A stretch of 64,000 nt of DNA from Gammaproteobacteria bacterium (GTDB lineage Bacteria > Pseudomonadota > Gammaproteobacteria > UBA6429 > Thiohalophilaceae): assembly GCA_016125505.1 (NCBI GenBank), contig WGLP01000003.1, positions 875,911-939,910 of the forward strand, in the 5' to 3' direction. Below, piece after piece: positions 55,447-64,000 of the stretch (its first letter is position 1; the number at the start of each line of letters is the position of its first letter). The notes beneath the pieces were generated by a model. It had not been told where the DNA came from, did not search any database, and saw nothing but the letters and a program-made list of their open reading frames with translations. The position numbers and the translations under genes are program-made.

Positions 55447-55475
55447 TTGACTCATGTACTTAATGTAGTTATACA
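55447..55475 (+). promoter_or_regulatory. Sigma-70 promoter for pilMNOPQ
   Basis: TTGACT (55447-55452), 17 bases, then TATACA (55470-55475) give a strong consensus promoter 39 bases before the pilM start. TTGAC also occurs once more eleven bases upstream at 55436. Confidence 0.6.
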
Positions 55476-55489
55476 TATAATTGATCTAA

Positions 55490-56583
<1,094 letters not shown>

Positions 56584-56584
<1 letters not shown>

Positions 56585-57156
56585 TGGCAAAAATCAACCT
56601 ATTACCCTGGCGCCAGGAACAACGCAAGGAACAGCAACGTCAGTTTTTCACCATCATGGGTTTGACGGCGGTGCTGGTTATCGTGGGTATTATTGCTGTC
56701 CATTTACAGTATGCCGGTATGATCAGTACCCAGAACTCGCGTAACGAGTATCTGCGCAAACACATCAGGGAAGTCGAAAAACAGATTAAAGAGATTAATG
56801 ACCTTGCCGCCAAGAAGGAGCGCTTGCTGGCGCGGATGGAGATTATTCAGCAATTGCAGCGTAATCGTCCCGAGATTGTGCGCCTGTTTGATGAGTTGGT
56901 ACGGGTAATGCCCGATGGTGTGTATCTGACATCGCTCAAGCAACAGGGGACTAATTTACAAATGACCGGGATTGCGCAATCGAATGCACGGGTGTCGGCA
57001 CTGATGCGTAATATCGACCAATCCGAGTGGCTGACTAAACCGCAACTGGATGTTATTGAGACCGGCAAGAAAGAGGGTGCCAGAAAGTTTTCGCTGCGCG
57101 CGCAGCAAAAGTTTAAAACGGAAAAGTCCGGTAAAAATGAGGTCAAGAAGAAGTGA
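56584..57156 (+). CDS. pilN: Type IV pilus assembly protein PilN
   Basis: A 190-residue single-pass inner-membrane protein. The N-terminal AKINLLPWRQEQRKEQQRQF is the peptide that binds PilM. A membrane helix follows (IMGLTAVLVIVGIIAVHLQ, about residues 22-42), then a coiled coil and a ferredoxin-like periplasmic domain (FDELVRVMPDGVYLTSLKQQG). It pairs with PilO in the alignment subcomplex. Confidence 0.95.
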
Positions 57157-57773
57157 AAGATATCAACCTCAGCGAACTCGACTTCAGTAACCTCGGTAAA
57201 TGGCCGACAGCGCTTAAGGTCGCCGTCATCATTGTCGTCTGTGTTGCGGTAGGTGTCGCAGGCTTTTTTCTGGACATTAAGGGGCAGATTGAGAAACTGG
57301 ATCGTGCTTCACGGGAAGAGTTGTCGCTCAAACAGGAGTTTGAAAATAAGCAGGCGAAAGCCGTCAACCTGGATGCCTATAAGCAACAGTTGAAAGACAT
57401 CGAGGAATCCTTCGGTGCCATGTTACGGCAGCTCCCCAGCAAGACCGAAGTGGAAGGTCTGCTGGTAGATATTTCACAGACCGGCCTGGCCAGTGGCATT
57501 GAATTCGAATTGTTTAAACCGGAACCCGAACGCTACATTGATTTCTATGCCGAGCTCCCGATCAAAATGAAGATGACCGGGACTTATCACGAGTTCGGTA
57601 ATTTTGTCAGCGGCGTCGCCGCCTTGCCGCGGATTGTTACTCTGCACGACATTTCTATTACAAAAGAAGCAAAATCAGATCAGCTGACCATGGAGGTCAC
57701 GGCGAAGACCTACCGTTACCTGGACGAAGCGGAAATCGCAGCGCATAAAAAACCTAAGGGCAAGAAACGGTAA
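57153..57773 (+). CDS. pilO: Type IV pilus assembly protein PilO
   Basis: A 206-residue single-pass membrane protein starting with GTG at 57153, overlapping pilN by four bases. After a short cytoplasmic start (INLSELDFSNLGKWP) there is one helix (VAVIIVVCVAVGVAGFFL), a coiled coil to about residue 95 and a ferredoxin-like periplasmic domain (LLVDISQTGLASGIEFELF). It forms heterodimers with PilN. Confidence 0.95.
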   Translation: MKDINLSELDFSNLGKWPTALKVAVIIVVCVAVGVAGFFLDIKGQIEKLDRASREELSLKQEFENKQAKAVNLDAYKQQLKDIEESFGAMLRQLPSKTEVEGLLVDISQTGLASGIEFELFKPEPERYIDFYAELPIKMKMTGTYHEFGNFVSGVAALPRIVTLHDISITKEAKSDQLTMEVTAKTYRYLDEAEIAAHKKPKGKKR

Positions 57774-57812
57774 TGATGTACTCCATGTTTATGAGCAGGC
57801 AGGAAAAGTGAT

Positions 57813-58358
57813 ATGACATATAAGAACGACAAATCTTCCATTTCATCCCTTTATAAGGGGGTGAGTGTATTAGTTGTCGTTTTACTTTTGTCCGCGTGTT
57901 CTTCGCAGCACTATGGCGACCTGGACAAATACATAGAAGATGTCAAACACAAGACCAAGGGCCGGATTGAGCCACTGCCGGAAGTGAAAACCTACGAGTC
58001 GTATACCTATCAGGCACAGGATCTACGCGATCCATTTACGCCCTTTAGTGAAGCGCCTAGCGAGGAGCTTGCCCAACCAGGCATCACTCCGGATATTCAC
58101 CGCAAACGTGAGGCATTGGAGGCCTTCCCGCTGGACTCACTGAAATTTGTCGGCACCATTGAGAAGGATGGCTCGACCTGGGGCTTGATATCGGCACCGG
58201 ATAAGGCGATTTATCGTGTCCAGGTAGGCAATCACATGGGCAAGAATTACGGTGAAATCATGTCACTGAGTGAGTCAACGATTTTACTGAAAGAAATTAT
58301 TCCTAACGGCTCTGGCGGTTGGGTAGAACGCGAGGCTTCGCTTGCATTAACGGAGTAG
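57813..58358 (+). CDS. pilP: Type IV pilus lipoprotein PilP
   Basis: A 181-residue periplasmic lipoprotein. The signal peptide has the lipobox LLLSACSSQ (Cys at about residue 28). The long disordered segment with LDKYIEDVKHKTKGRIEPLPE binds PilN/PilO, then RDPFTPF and a C-terminal beta domain (LDSLKFVGTIEKDGSTWGLI, VGNHMGKNYGEI) contact PilQ. AGGAAAAG precedes the ATG. Confidence 0.95.
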   Translation: MTYKNDKSSISSLYKGVSVLVVVLLLSACSSQHYGDLDKYIEDVKHKTKGRIEPLPEVKTYESYTYQAQDLRDPFTPFSEAPSEELAQPGITPDIHRKREALEAFPLDSLKFVGTIEKDGSTWGLISAPDKAIYRVQVGNHMGKNYGEIMSLSESTILLKEIIPNGSGGWVEREASLALTE

Positions 58359-58372
58359 ATGCCGAGGAGACG

Positions 58373-60496
58373 ATGATGAACATGGGTACGCAAACAATGA
58401 AAAAATGTGTCGCAAAAAGCTGGCGATGGTTGGTAATCGGTATGCTTGGGCAGGTGATCTGGATTGGTGTGGCACAGGCGTCTGCCAGTCTGGACGATAT
58501 TACCTTCACGGCAAAAACCGGTGATGAAGTCGACATTACCTTGCATATGAGCGGTGATGTACCCAAGCCCGGCAGTTTTACGATTGATAACCCTGCTCGT
58601 CTGGCCCTGGATCTGCCCGGTACCACGGATAACCTGCGAGTCAAGAATATTAATGTAGGTGTTGGCGTAGCGCGCAATATTTCCGCTGTTGAGGCAGGTG
58701 GACGTACCCGGGTCGTGGTCGATCTAACACGTCTTGTTCCGTATAGCACGCGTACCGTGGGTAACAACATTATCGTGACTATTGGTGGGACTGCAGCAAC
58801 GGCGAGCGCTCCCAGCACGCAGGCTGGTTTTCAGGCTGAGGGCGCAGCGGGAAATACCGTCCAGGACGTCACTTTCCGTCGCGGTGAAAATGGAGAGGGA
58901 CGTGTAGTTATTACCGTATCCAATCCGAATACTGCTATGGACATGCAACGTCGTGGCGATCAGGTCATCGTCACCTTACAGGATGTCAAACTGCCGGAGA
59001 AACTGGAGCGCCGTCTGGATGTAATGGATTTTGGCACCCCGGTGCGCACAGTGGATACGTTTACGCATGGGAATGATGTCCGCGTTGTAATGACTGGCGG
59101 TGGTGAGTTCGAACATCTGGGTTACCAGACCGATAATCATATCACCTTAGAGGTCAAGAAATACGTCAAGCCCAAGGAAGAGTTAGCCAAGAAGAAACAG
59201 GAATACACCGGTGAGCGGCTATCGCTCAACTTCCAGAACATCGAAGTCAGGGCTGTGTTGCAGCTGATTGCGGATTTTACCGGCATCAACATGGTGACGA
59301 GCGATTCAGTAACAGGCAACGTGACACTGCGACTGAAGAATGTCCCTTGGGATCAGGCCTTGGATATCATTTTGAAAACCAAGGGTCTGGATAAGCGCCA
59401 AAAAGGCAACGTCATGCTGATTGCGCCTGCTGCTGAACTGGCTGCGCAGGAAAAGCTGGAACTGGAATCCCAAAAACAAGTAACAGAATTGGCGCCAATC
59501 ACCAGTGAAACCATTCAGGTCAATTATGCTAAGGCAAGCGATATTGCCAAGATTCTCAAGGCCAAGGGTAATTCACTGATCTCCGAACGTGGCAATGTCA
59601 CTGTAGACGAACGAACCAATAAACTGCTCGTACAGGATACCGCCAAGAATATCGATGCCATTGCTGCCTTGGTCGAGGAACTGGATGTTCCAGTCAAGCA
59701 AGTCTTGATCGAGTCACGTGTAGTGTTGGTGACGACCAACTATTCTAGGGAACTGGGCGTGAAGTTTGGTGTATCCAGCCAGGGTAGCTCAGGTAGTACG
59801 AGTGTTGGAACCTCAGGCTCTGTATCAGGTGCCGAAGGTGCAATAGATTCAACGGGCTCAACGACTTTGTCAGGCGTGAGCCCACGCTCTCTCAATGTCA
59901 GCCTGCCTGCGACTGGCGCCGCAGGCTCGATAGCATTGGCTGTTGCCAAATTGCCGTTTGGCACCATTGTGGACTTGGAACTGTCAGCAGCGGAAGCCGA
60001 AGGCCAGACCGAAATTGTATCGAGCCCGAAGGTGATCACCTCGAACCAGCATAAGGCCAAGATCCTGCAGGGCCAGGAAATCCCTTATTTGCAATCTTCT
60101 TCCAGTGGCGCAGCGACGATAGCCTTCAAGGAGGCTGTGCTTAAACTCGAAGTGACTCCGCAGATTACGCCGGATGACCGCATTAACCTCGATTTGTTAG
60201 TAACAAAGGATTCTCCTGATTATGCCAATGCCATCGTTATCCCCGGTGTTGGTGCCAGTGCCCCGCCTATCAATAAACAGGAAGTTGATACCAATATCCT
60301 GGTCGACAATGGCGAGACCATCGTACTCGGTGGTGTATATGAACAAACCAAATCAAACAAGGTAACCCGCGTACCGTTCTTCGGTGATCTCCCGCTGGTG
60401 GGCTTCCTGTTCCGTAACACTTCAAAGAGCGATGACAAATCCGAACTGCTGATTTTTGTCACGCCGAAGATCGTTAAACAAGACGTTACACTCTAA
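58373..60496 (+). CDS. pilQ: Type IV pilus secretin PilQ
   Basis: A 707-residue outer-membrane secretin; the ATG at 58373 is chosen because GAGGAG lies four bases before it, 14 bases after pilP. After a signal peptide there are two AMIN domains (residues about 35-140 and 160-280), an STN/N0 domain (LSLNFQNIEVRAVLQLIADFT), an N1 domain (VNYAKASDIAKILKAKG) and the secretin barrel ending VGFLFRNTSKSDDKSELLIFV. A Ser/Gly-rich stretch near residues 472-500 lies in the barrel region. Needed for pilus extrusion and DNA uptake. Confidence 0.96.
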   Translation: MMNMGTQTMKKCVAKSWRWLVIGMLGQVIWIGVAQASASLDDITFTAKTGDEVDITLHMSGDVPKPGSFTIDNPARLALDLPGTTDNLRVKNINVGVGVARNISAVEAGGRTRVVVDLTRLVPYSTRTVGNNIIVTIGGTAATASAPSTQAGFQAEGAAGNTVQDVTFRRGENGEGRVVITVSNPNTAMDMQRRGDQVIVTLQDVKLPEKLERRLDVMDFGTPVRTVDTFTHGNDVRVVMTGGGEFEHLGYQTDNHITLEVKKYVKPKEELAKKKQEYTGERLSLNFQNIEVRAVLQLIADFTGINMVTSDSVTGNVTLRLKNVPWDQALDIILKTKGLDKRQKGNVMLIAPAAELAAQEKLELESQKQVTELAPITSETIQVNYAKASDIAKILKAKGNSLISERGNVTVDERTNKLLVQDTAKNIDAIAALVEELDVPVKQVLIESRVVLVTTNYSRELGVKFGVSSQGSSGSTSVGTSGSVSGAEGAIDSTGSTTLSGVSPRSLNVSLPATGAAGSIALAVAKLPFGTIVDLELSAAEAEGQTEIVSSPKVITSNQHKAKILQGQEIPYLQSSSSGAATIAFKEAVLKLEVTPQITPDDRINLDLLVTKDSPDYANAIVIPGVGASAPPINKQEVDTNILVDNGETIVLGGVYEQTKSNKVTRVPFFGDLPLVGFLFRNTSKSDDKSELLIFVTPKIVKQDVTL

Positions 60497-60507
60497 ATAT
60501 TCGCCTA

Positions 60508-60529
60508 CCCCTCTCCCCAGGGAGAGGGG
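60508..60529. repeat. Hairpin after pilQ (CCCCTCTCC / GGAGAGGGG)
   Basis: A perfect nine-base dyad (60508-60516 with 60521-60529) around CCAG. No U-tract follows. The sequence resembles dispersed palindromes seen between genes in several gammaproteobacteria and may end the pil operon transcript. Confidence 0.5.
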
Positions 60530-60593
60530 CGATGTGAAGGCATCATGAGATGATCATTCCCGTGCCTTTACCCGCTTACCTTATCTGTGTCCG

Positions 60594-61118
60594 ATGAAGG
60601 CAGGACAAAGCATATTTTTGGTAGGACCGATGGGCGTGGGTAAAACCACCATTGGCCGTCAGCTGGCGCAATTGCTGGGTTATGAGTTTCTCGATAGCGA
60701 TCGTGAAATCGAGCAGCGCACCGGTGCCACTATCCCCTGGATTTTCGATATGGAAGGCGAGGAAGGTTTTCGCCGGCGCGAACAGGCGATGATTGACGAG
60801 CTTACACTGCGGCCGTCTGTCGTATTGGCTACGGGAGGGGGCGCGGTGATCAAGCCTGAGAATCGTTCTTGCCTGAAGCAGCGCGGCATTGTTGTCTACC
60901 TGCAGGCCGACTTGGACGAATTGCTGGCGAGGACGCGCAACGACAAAAACAGGCCGTTATTGCAGACCGAAGACCCTCGCAACCGCCTGCAGGCATTGCT
61001 TGAACAGCGTGAGCCGTGGTATCTGGAAGTGGCGGACCTGGTGTTCGATACCCAGCAACAAAATATCAAGAATGCCGCCAAGAATCTCCAGCGGCAATTA
61101 CAGGCGTTCGAAAAATAA
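60594..61118 (+). CDS. aroK: Shikimate kinase
   Basis: A 174-residue kinase that phosphorylates shikimate in aromatic amino-acid synthesis. Walker A is LVGPMGVGKTTIGRQLAQ (about residues 10-27). The shikimate-binding residues are in FLDSDREIEQRTG, FRRREQAMI and LATGGGAV. The lid arginine is in NDKNRPLLQ. Followed 63 bases later by aroB, the usual order. Confidence 0.96.
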   Translation: MKAGQSIFLVGPMGVGKTTIGRQLAQLLGYEFLDSDREIEQRTGATIPWIFDMEGEEGFRRREQAMIDELTLRPSVVLATGGGAVIKPENRSCLKQRGIVVYLQADLDELLARTRNDKNRPLLQTEDPRNRLQALLEQREPWYLEVADLVFDTQQQNIKNAAKNLQRQLQAFEK

Positions 61119-61181
61119 GCGACACCTCCGGCGGGCTTTGCTTATAATAAGCAAACACTTGGCACTATATCACTCACATCC

Positions 61182-62273
61182 ATGCAAACCTTGAACGTAG
61201 ATCTCGGCGCGCGCAGTTATCCGATTTTCATCGGTAAAGACCTGTTGGGTAGGCCCGAACTCGTGGCGCCGTATGTCAGCGGACATCAGGTGATGCTGGT
61301 CAGCAACGAAACCGTGGCCCCACTGTATCTGGAGAAAGTCCGTCGCGCATTTTCCAGGTTTCAATGTGAATCCGTTATCTTGCCTGACGGCGAGGAATAC
61401 AAAAATCTGGAGACGCTGAATCTGATTTTTGACGCCCTCCTGGAAAAACGCTTTGAGCGCAAATGTACGCTGGTTGCTCTGGGTGGCGGTGTCATCGGAG
61501 ACATGGTCGGGTTTGCCGCTGCCTGCTACCAGCGCGGTGTGTCCTTTATTCAGATCCCGACGACGTTATTATCACAGGTGGATTCGTCCGTCGGCGGCAA
61601 GACCGGCGTGAATCACCCGCTGGGTAAAAACATGATAGGCGCGTTTTACCAGCCGCGTTGCGTCATTGCCGATACCGATAGCCTGAATTCGCTGGATGAG
61701 CGCCAGCTCAGCGCCGGACTGGCCGAAGTTATCAAGTATGGATTGATTTGCGACCTGCCGTTTTTTGAGTGGCTGGAGCAAAACATGCTGGCCTTACTCG
61801 CACGCGATCCGGCCGCCCTGGCCTATGCCATTGACCGTTCCTGCCAGCTCAAGGCCGCCGTGGTCGCGGCAGACGAGCGCGAGAGCGGTGTGCGTGCCAC
61901 GTTGAATTTCGGCCATACCTTCGGCCACGCCATCGAGGCTGCCACCGGTTACGGCAAGTGGCTGCACGGGGAGGCGATTGGTACCGGTATGTTGCTTGCT
62001 ACCGACCTGTCGGCACGGATGGGCATGCTGGCGGCAGCGGATGTACAGCGGATCGAAAATCTCATTGATAGTGCCCAGTTGCCGACGCGGGCGCCTGCAA
62101 ATATGGATTACGCCACCTTTATGCGTTATATGGCCGTGGACAAAAAGGTCGAGGCGGGCAGCATTCGCTTTGTACTTTTGCAGGCACTGGGCCAAGCCAT
62201 CATTACCTCGGATTGTGATCCGCAGTTACTGAAAGCCACCATCGAGGCGCATCACGCCATCGTCGAAGCCTGA
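61182..62273 (+). CDS. aroB: 3-Dehydroquinate synthase
   Basis: A 363-residue zinc/NAD-dependent enzyme that makes 3-dehydroquinate from DAHP. Seen: [35 protein letters not shown] (NAD binding), [20 protein letters not shown], and the metal ligands in [23 protein letters not shown] and [11 protein letters not shown]. Directly followed two bases later by the dGTPase-like gene. Confidence 0.97.
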   Translation: MQTLNVDLGARSYPIFIGKDLLGRPELVAPYVSGHQVMLVSNETVAPLYLEKVRRAFSRFQCESVILPDGEEYKNLETLNLIFDALLEKRFERKCTLVALGGGVIGDMVGFAAACYQRGVSFIQIPTTLLSQVDSSVGGKTGVNHPLGKNMIGAFYQPRCVIADTDSLNSLDERQLSAGLAEVIKYGLICDLPFFEWLEQNMLALLARDPAALAYAIDRSCQLKAAVVAADERESGVRATLNFGHTFGHAIEAATGYGKWLHGEAIGTGMLLATDLSARMGMLAAADVQRIENLIDSAQLPTRAPANMDYATFMRYMAVDKKVEAGSIRFVLLQALGQAIITSDCDPQLLKATIEAHHAIVEA

Positions 62274-62275
62274 GT

Positions 62276-63427
62276 ATGAGCGAACTGGCCGTCTACGCAG
62301 CAAGGGATGCCACGTCACGCGGTCGACGCTATACCGAACCCGGGCCGAATTATCGCAGTCAGTATCAGCGCGACCGGGATCGCATCGTGCATTCGTCGGC
62401 ATTCCGCCGCCTCGAGTACAAGACCCAGGTCTTCGTGAACCACGAAGGCGACATGTTCCGTACACGCCTGACCCATTCCATCGAGGTGGCGCAAATCGCG
62501 CGTTCCATCGCGCGCATCCTGCATTTAAACGAGGATCTGGCGGAGACGGTGGCCCTGGCCCACGATCTGGGGCACACACCGTTCGGCCATGCCGGCCAGG
62601 ACGCCCTGAATCACTGCATGAGCGACTACGGTGGCTTCGAGCACAACCTGCAATCCTTGCGGGTAGTGGATGAACTGGAAGAACGCTATGCCGAATTCCC
62701 CGGTTTGAATCTGACCTTTGAGTCGCGTGAGGGCATACTCAAGCACTGTTCCTTGCAGAACGCTAAGGCACTGGGCGACGTCGGCGAGCGTTTTATTCAC
62801 AAACAGCAGCCCGGTCTGGAGGCGCAAGTCGTCAATTTGGCCGACGAAATTGCCTACAACAATCATGATGTGGACGATGGTTTACGCGCCAAACTGATAA
62901 GCATCGAGCAATTGTGCGAGGTTGCGCTGTTTAATGACCAGTTTCAGGTGGTGAAGGCCCAGTATCCCAAACTCACCGGCCGGCGTCTGGTGCACGAAAC
63001 CATCCGCCGCATGATCAACCTGCTGGTCGTGGACCTGATTGAAAACAGCCAGGGAATGCTGACCGCGGCCGCCCCGGAGTCCATCGATGCCGTGCGCGGG
63101 TATCACCGGGAACTGATCGGGTTCAGTGAGCACATGCGTCAGCAAAGCCTCGAGCTCAAACGGTTTCTGCGCAATAACCTGTACCGTCACTATCGCGTGC
63201 ACCGCATGACGGTCAAGGCCGATAAAATCCTGCGCGATCTGTTCAACGGTTTCATGCACAACATCTACTTGCTGCCACCCGAACATCAACACACCGCGCA
63301 GCGCTATGCCGAAGCCACCGGCGAGGCGGGTAAGGCGCGCGCAGTCGCCGATTACATCGCCGGTATGACCGATCGTTTCGCCATCATGGAACACAGGCGG
63401 ATCTTTGATCCGAGCGAACTGACCTGA
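62276..63427 (+). CDS. dGTP triphosphohydrolase-like HD-domain protein
   Basis: A 383-residue enzyme of the Dgt-like subgroup (shorter than E. coli Dgt of 505). The HD motifs are [37 protein letters not shown] and [19 protein letters not shown], which bind the metal. It hydrolyses dNTPs to the nucleoside and triphosphate. It sits between aroB and the DamX-like gene, and its start follows the aroB stop after two bases. Confidence 0.93.
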   Translation: MSELAVYAARDATSRGRRYTEPGPNYRSQYQRDRDRIVHSSAFRRLEYKTQVFVNHEGDMFRTRLTHSIEVAQIARSIARILHLNEDLAETVALAHDLGHTPFGHAGQDALNHCMSDYGGFEHNLQSLRVVDELEERYAEFPGLNLTFESREGILKHCSLQNAKALGDVGERFIHKQQPGLEAQVVNLADEIAYNNHDVDDGLRAKLISIEQLCEVALFNDQFQVVKAQYPKLTGRRLVHETIRRMINLLVVDLIENSQGMLTAAAPESIDAVRGYHRELIGFSEHMRQQSLELKRFLRNNLYRHYRVHRMTVKADKILRDLFNGFMHNIYLLPPEHQHTAQRYAEATGEAGKARAVADYIAGMTDRFAIMEHRRIFDPSELT

Positions 63428-63517
63428 GTTGCCGCATGGCGCCCAGCGGAATAAAACGGGTTTTTATGCTATTTATTATTAGGTTATGATACGCACAGCC
63501 CACAACAGTGAGTTGCC

Positions 63518-63769
63518 ATGCGTGTCTACCTGCAGATGATCGAAGATCCGGACAAGGCGCCGCGCTTTTATCACTTGATGTTGCAGGAAGACCTCATCAA
63601 CGGCTGGACGCTGGTGCGGGAATGGGGCCAACAGGGCTCGCCCGGACGGGTCAAAAAGGATCACTTTGATTCGCGCGACGCTGCCGAACATGCGCTGCTC
63701 AAAGTACGCGATGCACAGGTCAAACGGGGATACCGGGTGGTGTTTATGCATGGTGCTGAGTTGACATGA
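63518..63769 (+). CDS. WGR-domain protein
   Basis: An 83-residue protein that is little more than one WGR domain: FYHLMLQEDLINGWTLVREWGQQGSPGRVKKDHF (about residues 17-50) with the WG and R of the family in EWGQQGSPGR. WGR domains bind nucleic acids in PARP proteins; the role of free-standing bacterial copies is unclear. The stop codon overlaps the next start by four bases (ATGA). Confidence 0.88.
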   Translation: MRVYLQMIEDPDKAPRFYHLMLQEDLINGWTLVREWGQQGSPGRVKKDHFDSRDAAEHALLKVRDAQVKRGYRVVFMHGAELT

Positions 63770-64000
63770 TAGACAAGAGCGCATACGACACCGAACAACT
63801 CGATCGCCTCGAGCCCGCCTATCTCGCCAACTACGGTCTTACCGAATCCCCTTTTTCCAATCTGCACGACGATCGTTTCCTCTATCTCGATGCCGAGCGT
63901 GCGCAGCGTCTGAACCTGCTGCAGCACATGACCCAGTACAGCAACCTGTTACTGATCGTGCAGGGCGAGCGTGGCGTGGGCAAAACCAGTCTGTTGACGC
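63766..64000 (+). CDS. DamX-like AAA ATPase, N-terminal part (3' end outside window)
   Basis: Only about 78 residues are in the window. They contain YGLTESPFSNLHDDRFLYLD and a Walker A (LIVQGERGVGKTSLL), which match ExeA/DamX-type ATPases. In E. coli damX follows aroK-aroB. DamX carries a C-terminal SPOR domain that binds septal peptidoglycan; that part cannot be seen here, so the assignment rests on position and the N-terminus. Confidence 0.75.
   Translation, partial: MIDKSAYDTEQLDRLEPAYLANYGLTESPFSNLHDDRFLYLDAERAQRLNLLQHMTQYSNLLLIVQGERGVGKTSLLT

Overview
The window is a continuous piece of chromosome from a gammaproteobacterium. Several gene orders point there: rhlB back-to-back with trxA-rho; ponA back-to-back with pilMNOPQ, followed by aroK-aroB; the start of a DamX-like ATPase after aroB; def-fmt-rsmB running into trkA; and dprA-smg-topA-tsaC-hemF. 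Type IV pili, a glycogen pathway with a GH57 enzyme, an NtrY/NtrX-type two-component system and two sigma-54-like promoters suggest a free-living environmental organism, perhaps near the Chromatiales. The genus cannot be read from the sequence. I saw no rRNA, tRNA or CRISPR array.

Layout. 0-2.6 kb: end of a pilin-like gene, a nickel/cobalt permease, a pirin and a small SAP-domain protein. 2.6-11.3 kb: glycogen synthesis, with glgA and glgB on the minus strand and glgC, a GH57 enzyme and malQ on the plus strand. 11.4-17.5 kb: an accessory region. Its first half is an AT-rich string of small integron-type gene cassettes with attC sites and no integrase in view. Its second half carries a methyltransferase, a GNAT acetyltransferase, a rifamycin ADP-ribosyltransferase fused to a helical domain, an ArsR/SRPBCC pair, and two gene remnants. 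17.5-20.5 kb: a PP2C phosphatase-kinase and a formate/nitrite-family channel, preceded by a sigma-54-like promoter and two NtrC-like dyads. 20.5-25.7 kb: a small secreted protein, Bcp peroxiredoxin, and the glycogen-breakdown genes glgP and pgm.

26-37.4 kb is a long minus-strand series: def, fmt, rsmB, a DUF4390 protein, an NtrY-like kinase, an NtrX-like regulator, trkA and two tandem trkH genes. It combines translation and RNA functions with potassium uptake. The NtrX-like protein lacks the Walker A lysine and the GAFTGA loop, so it is probably not a sigma-54 activator. 37.5-44.5 kb runs the other way: a LysM lipoprotein, dprA, smg, topA, tsaC and hemF. 44.4-49 kb: a DUF3617 protein, an OmpA-family lipoprotein, rhlB, trxA and rho. 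49-55.3 kb: a DUF3135 protein, rpmE, a thermonuclease, a malic enzyme, a conserved unknown and PBP1A. 55.5-64 kb: pilMNOPQ, aroK, aroB, a dGTPase-like gene, a WGR protein and the start of the DamX-like ATPase.

The most unusual parts are the integrase-less cassette array, in which four cassettes have matching start and end core sites; the decayed duplicate of the kinase 3' end inside the accessory region; the sigma-54/NtrC-like control region of the nitrite-channel gene and a second sigma-54-like promoter before glgC; and the degenerate NtrX.
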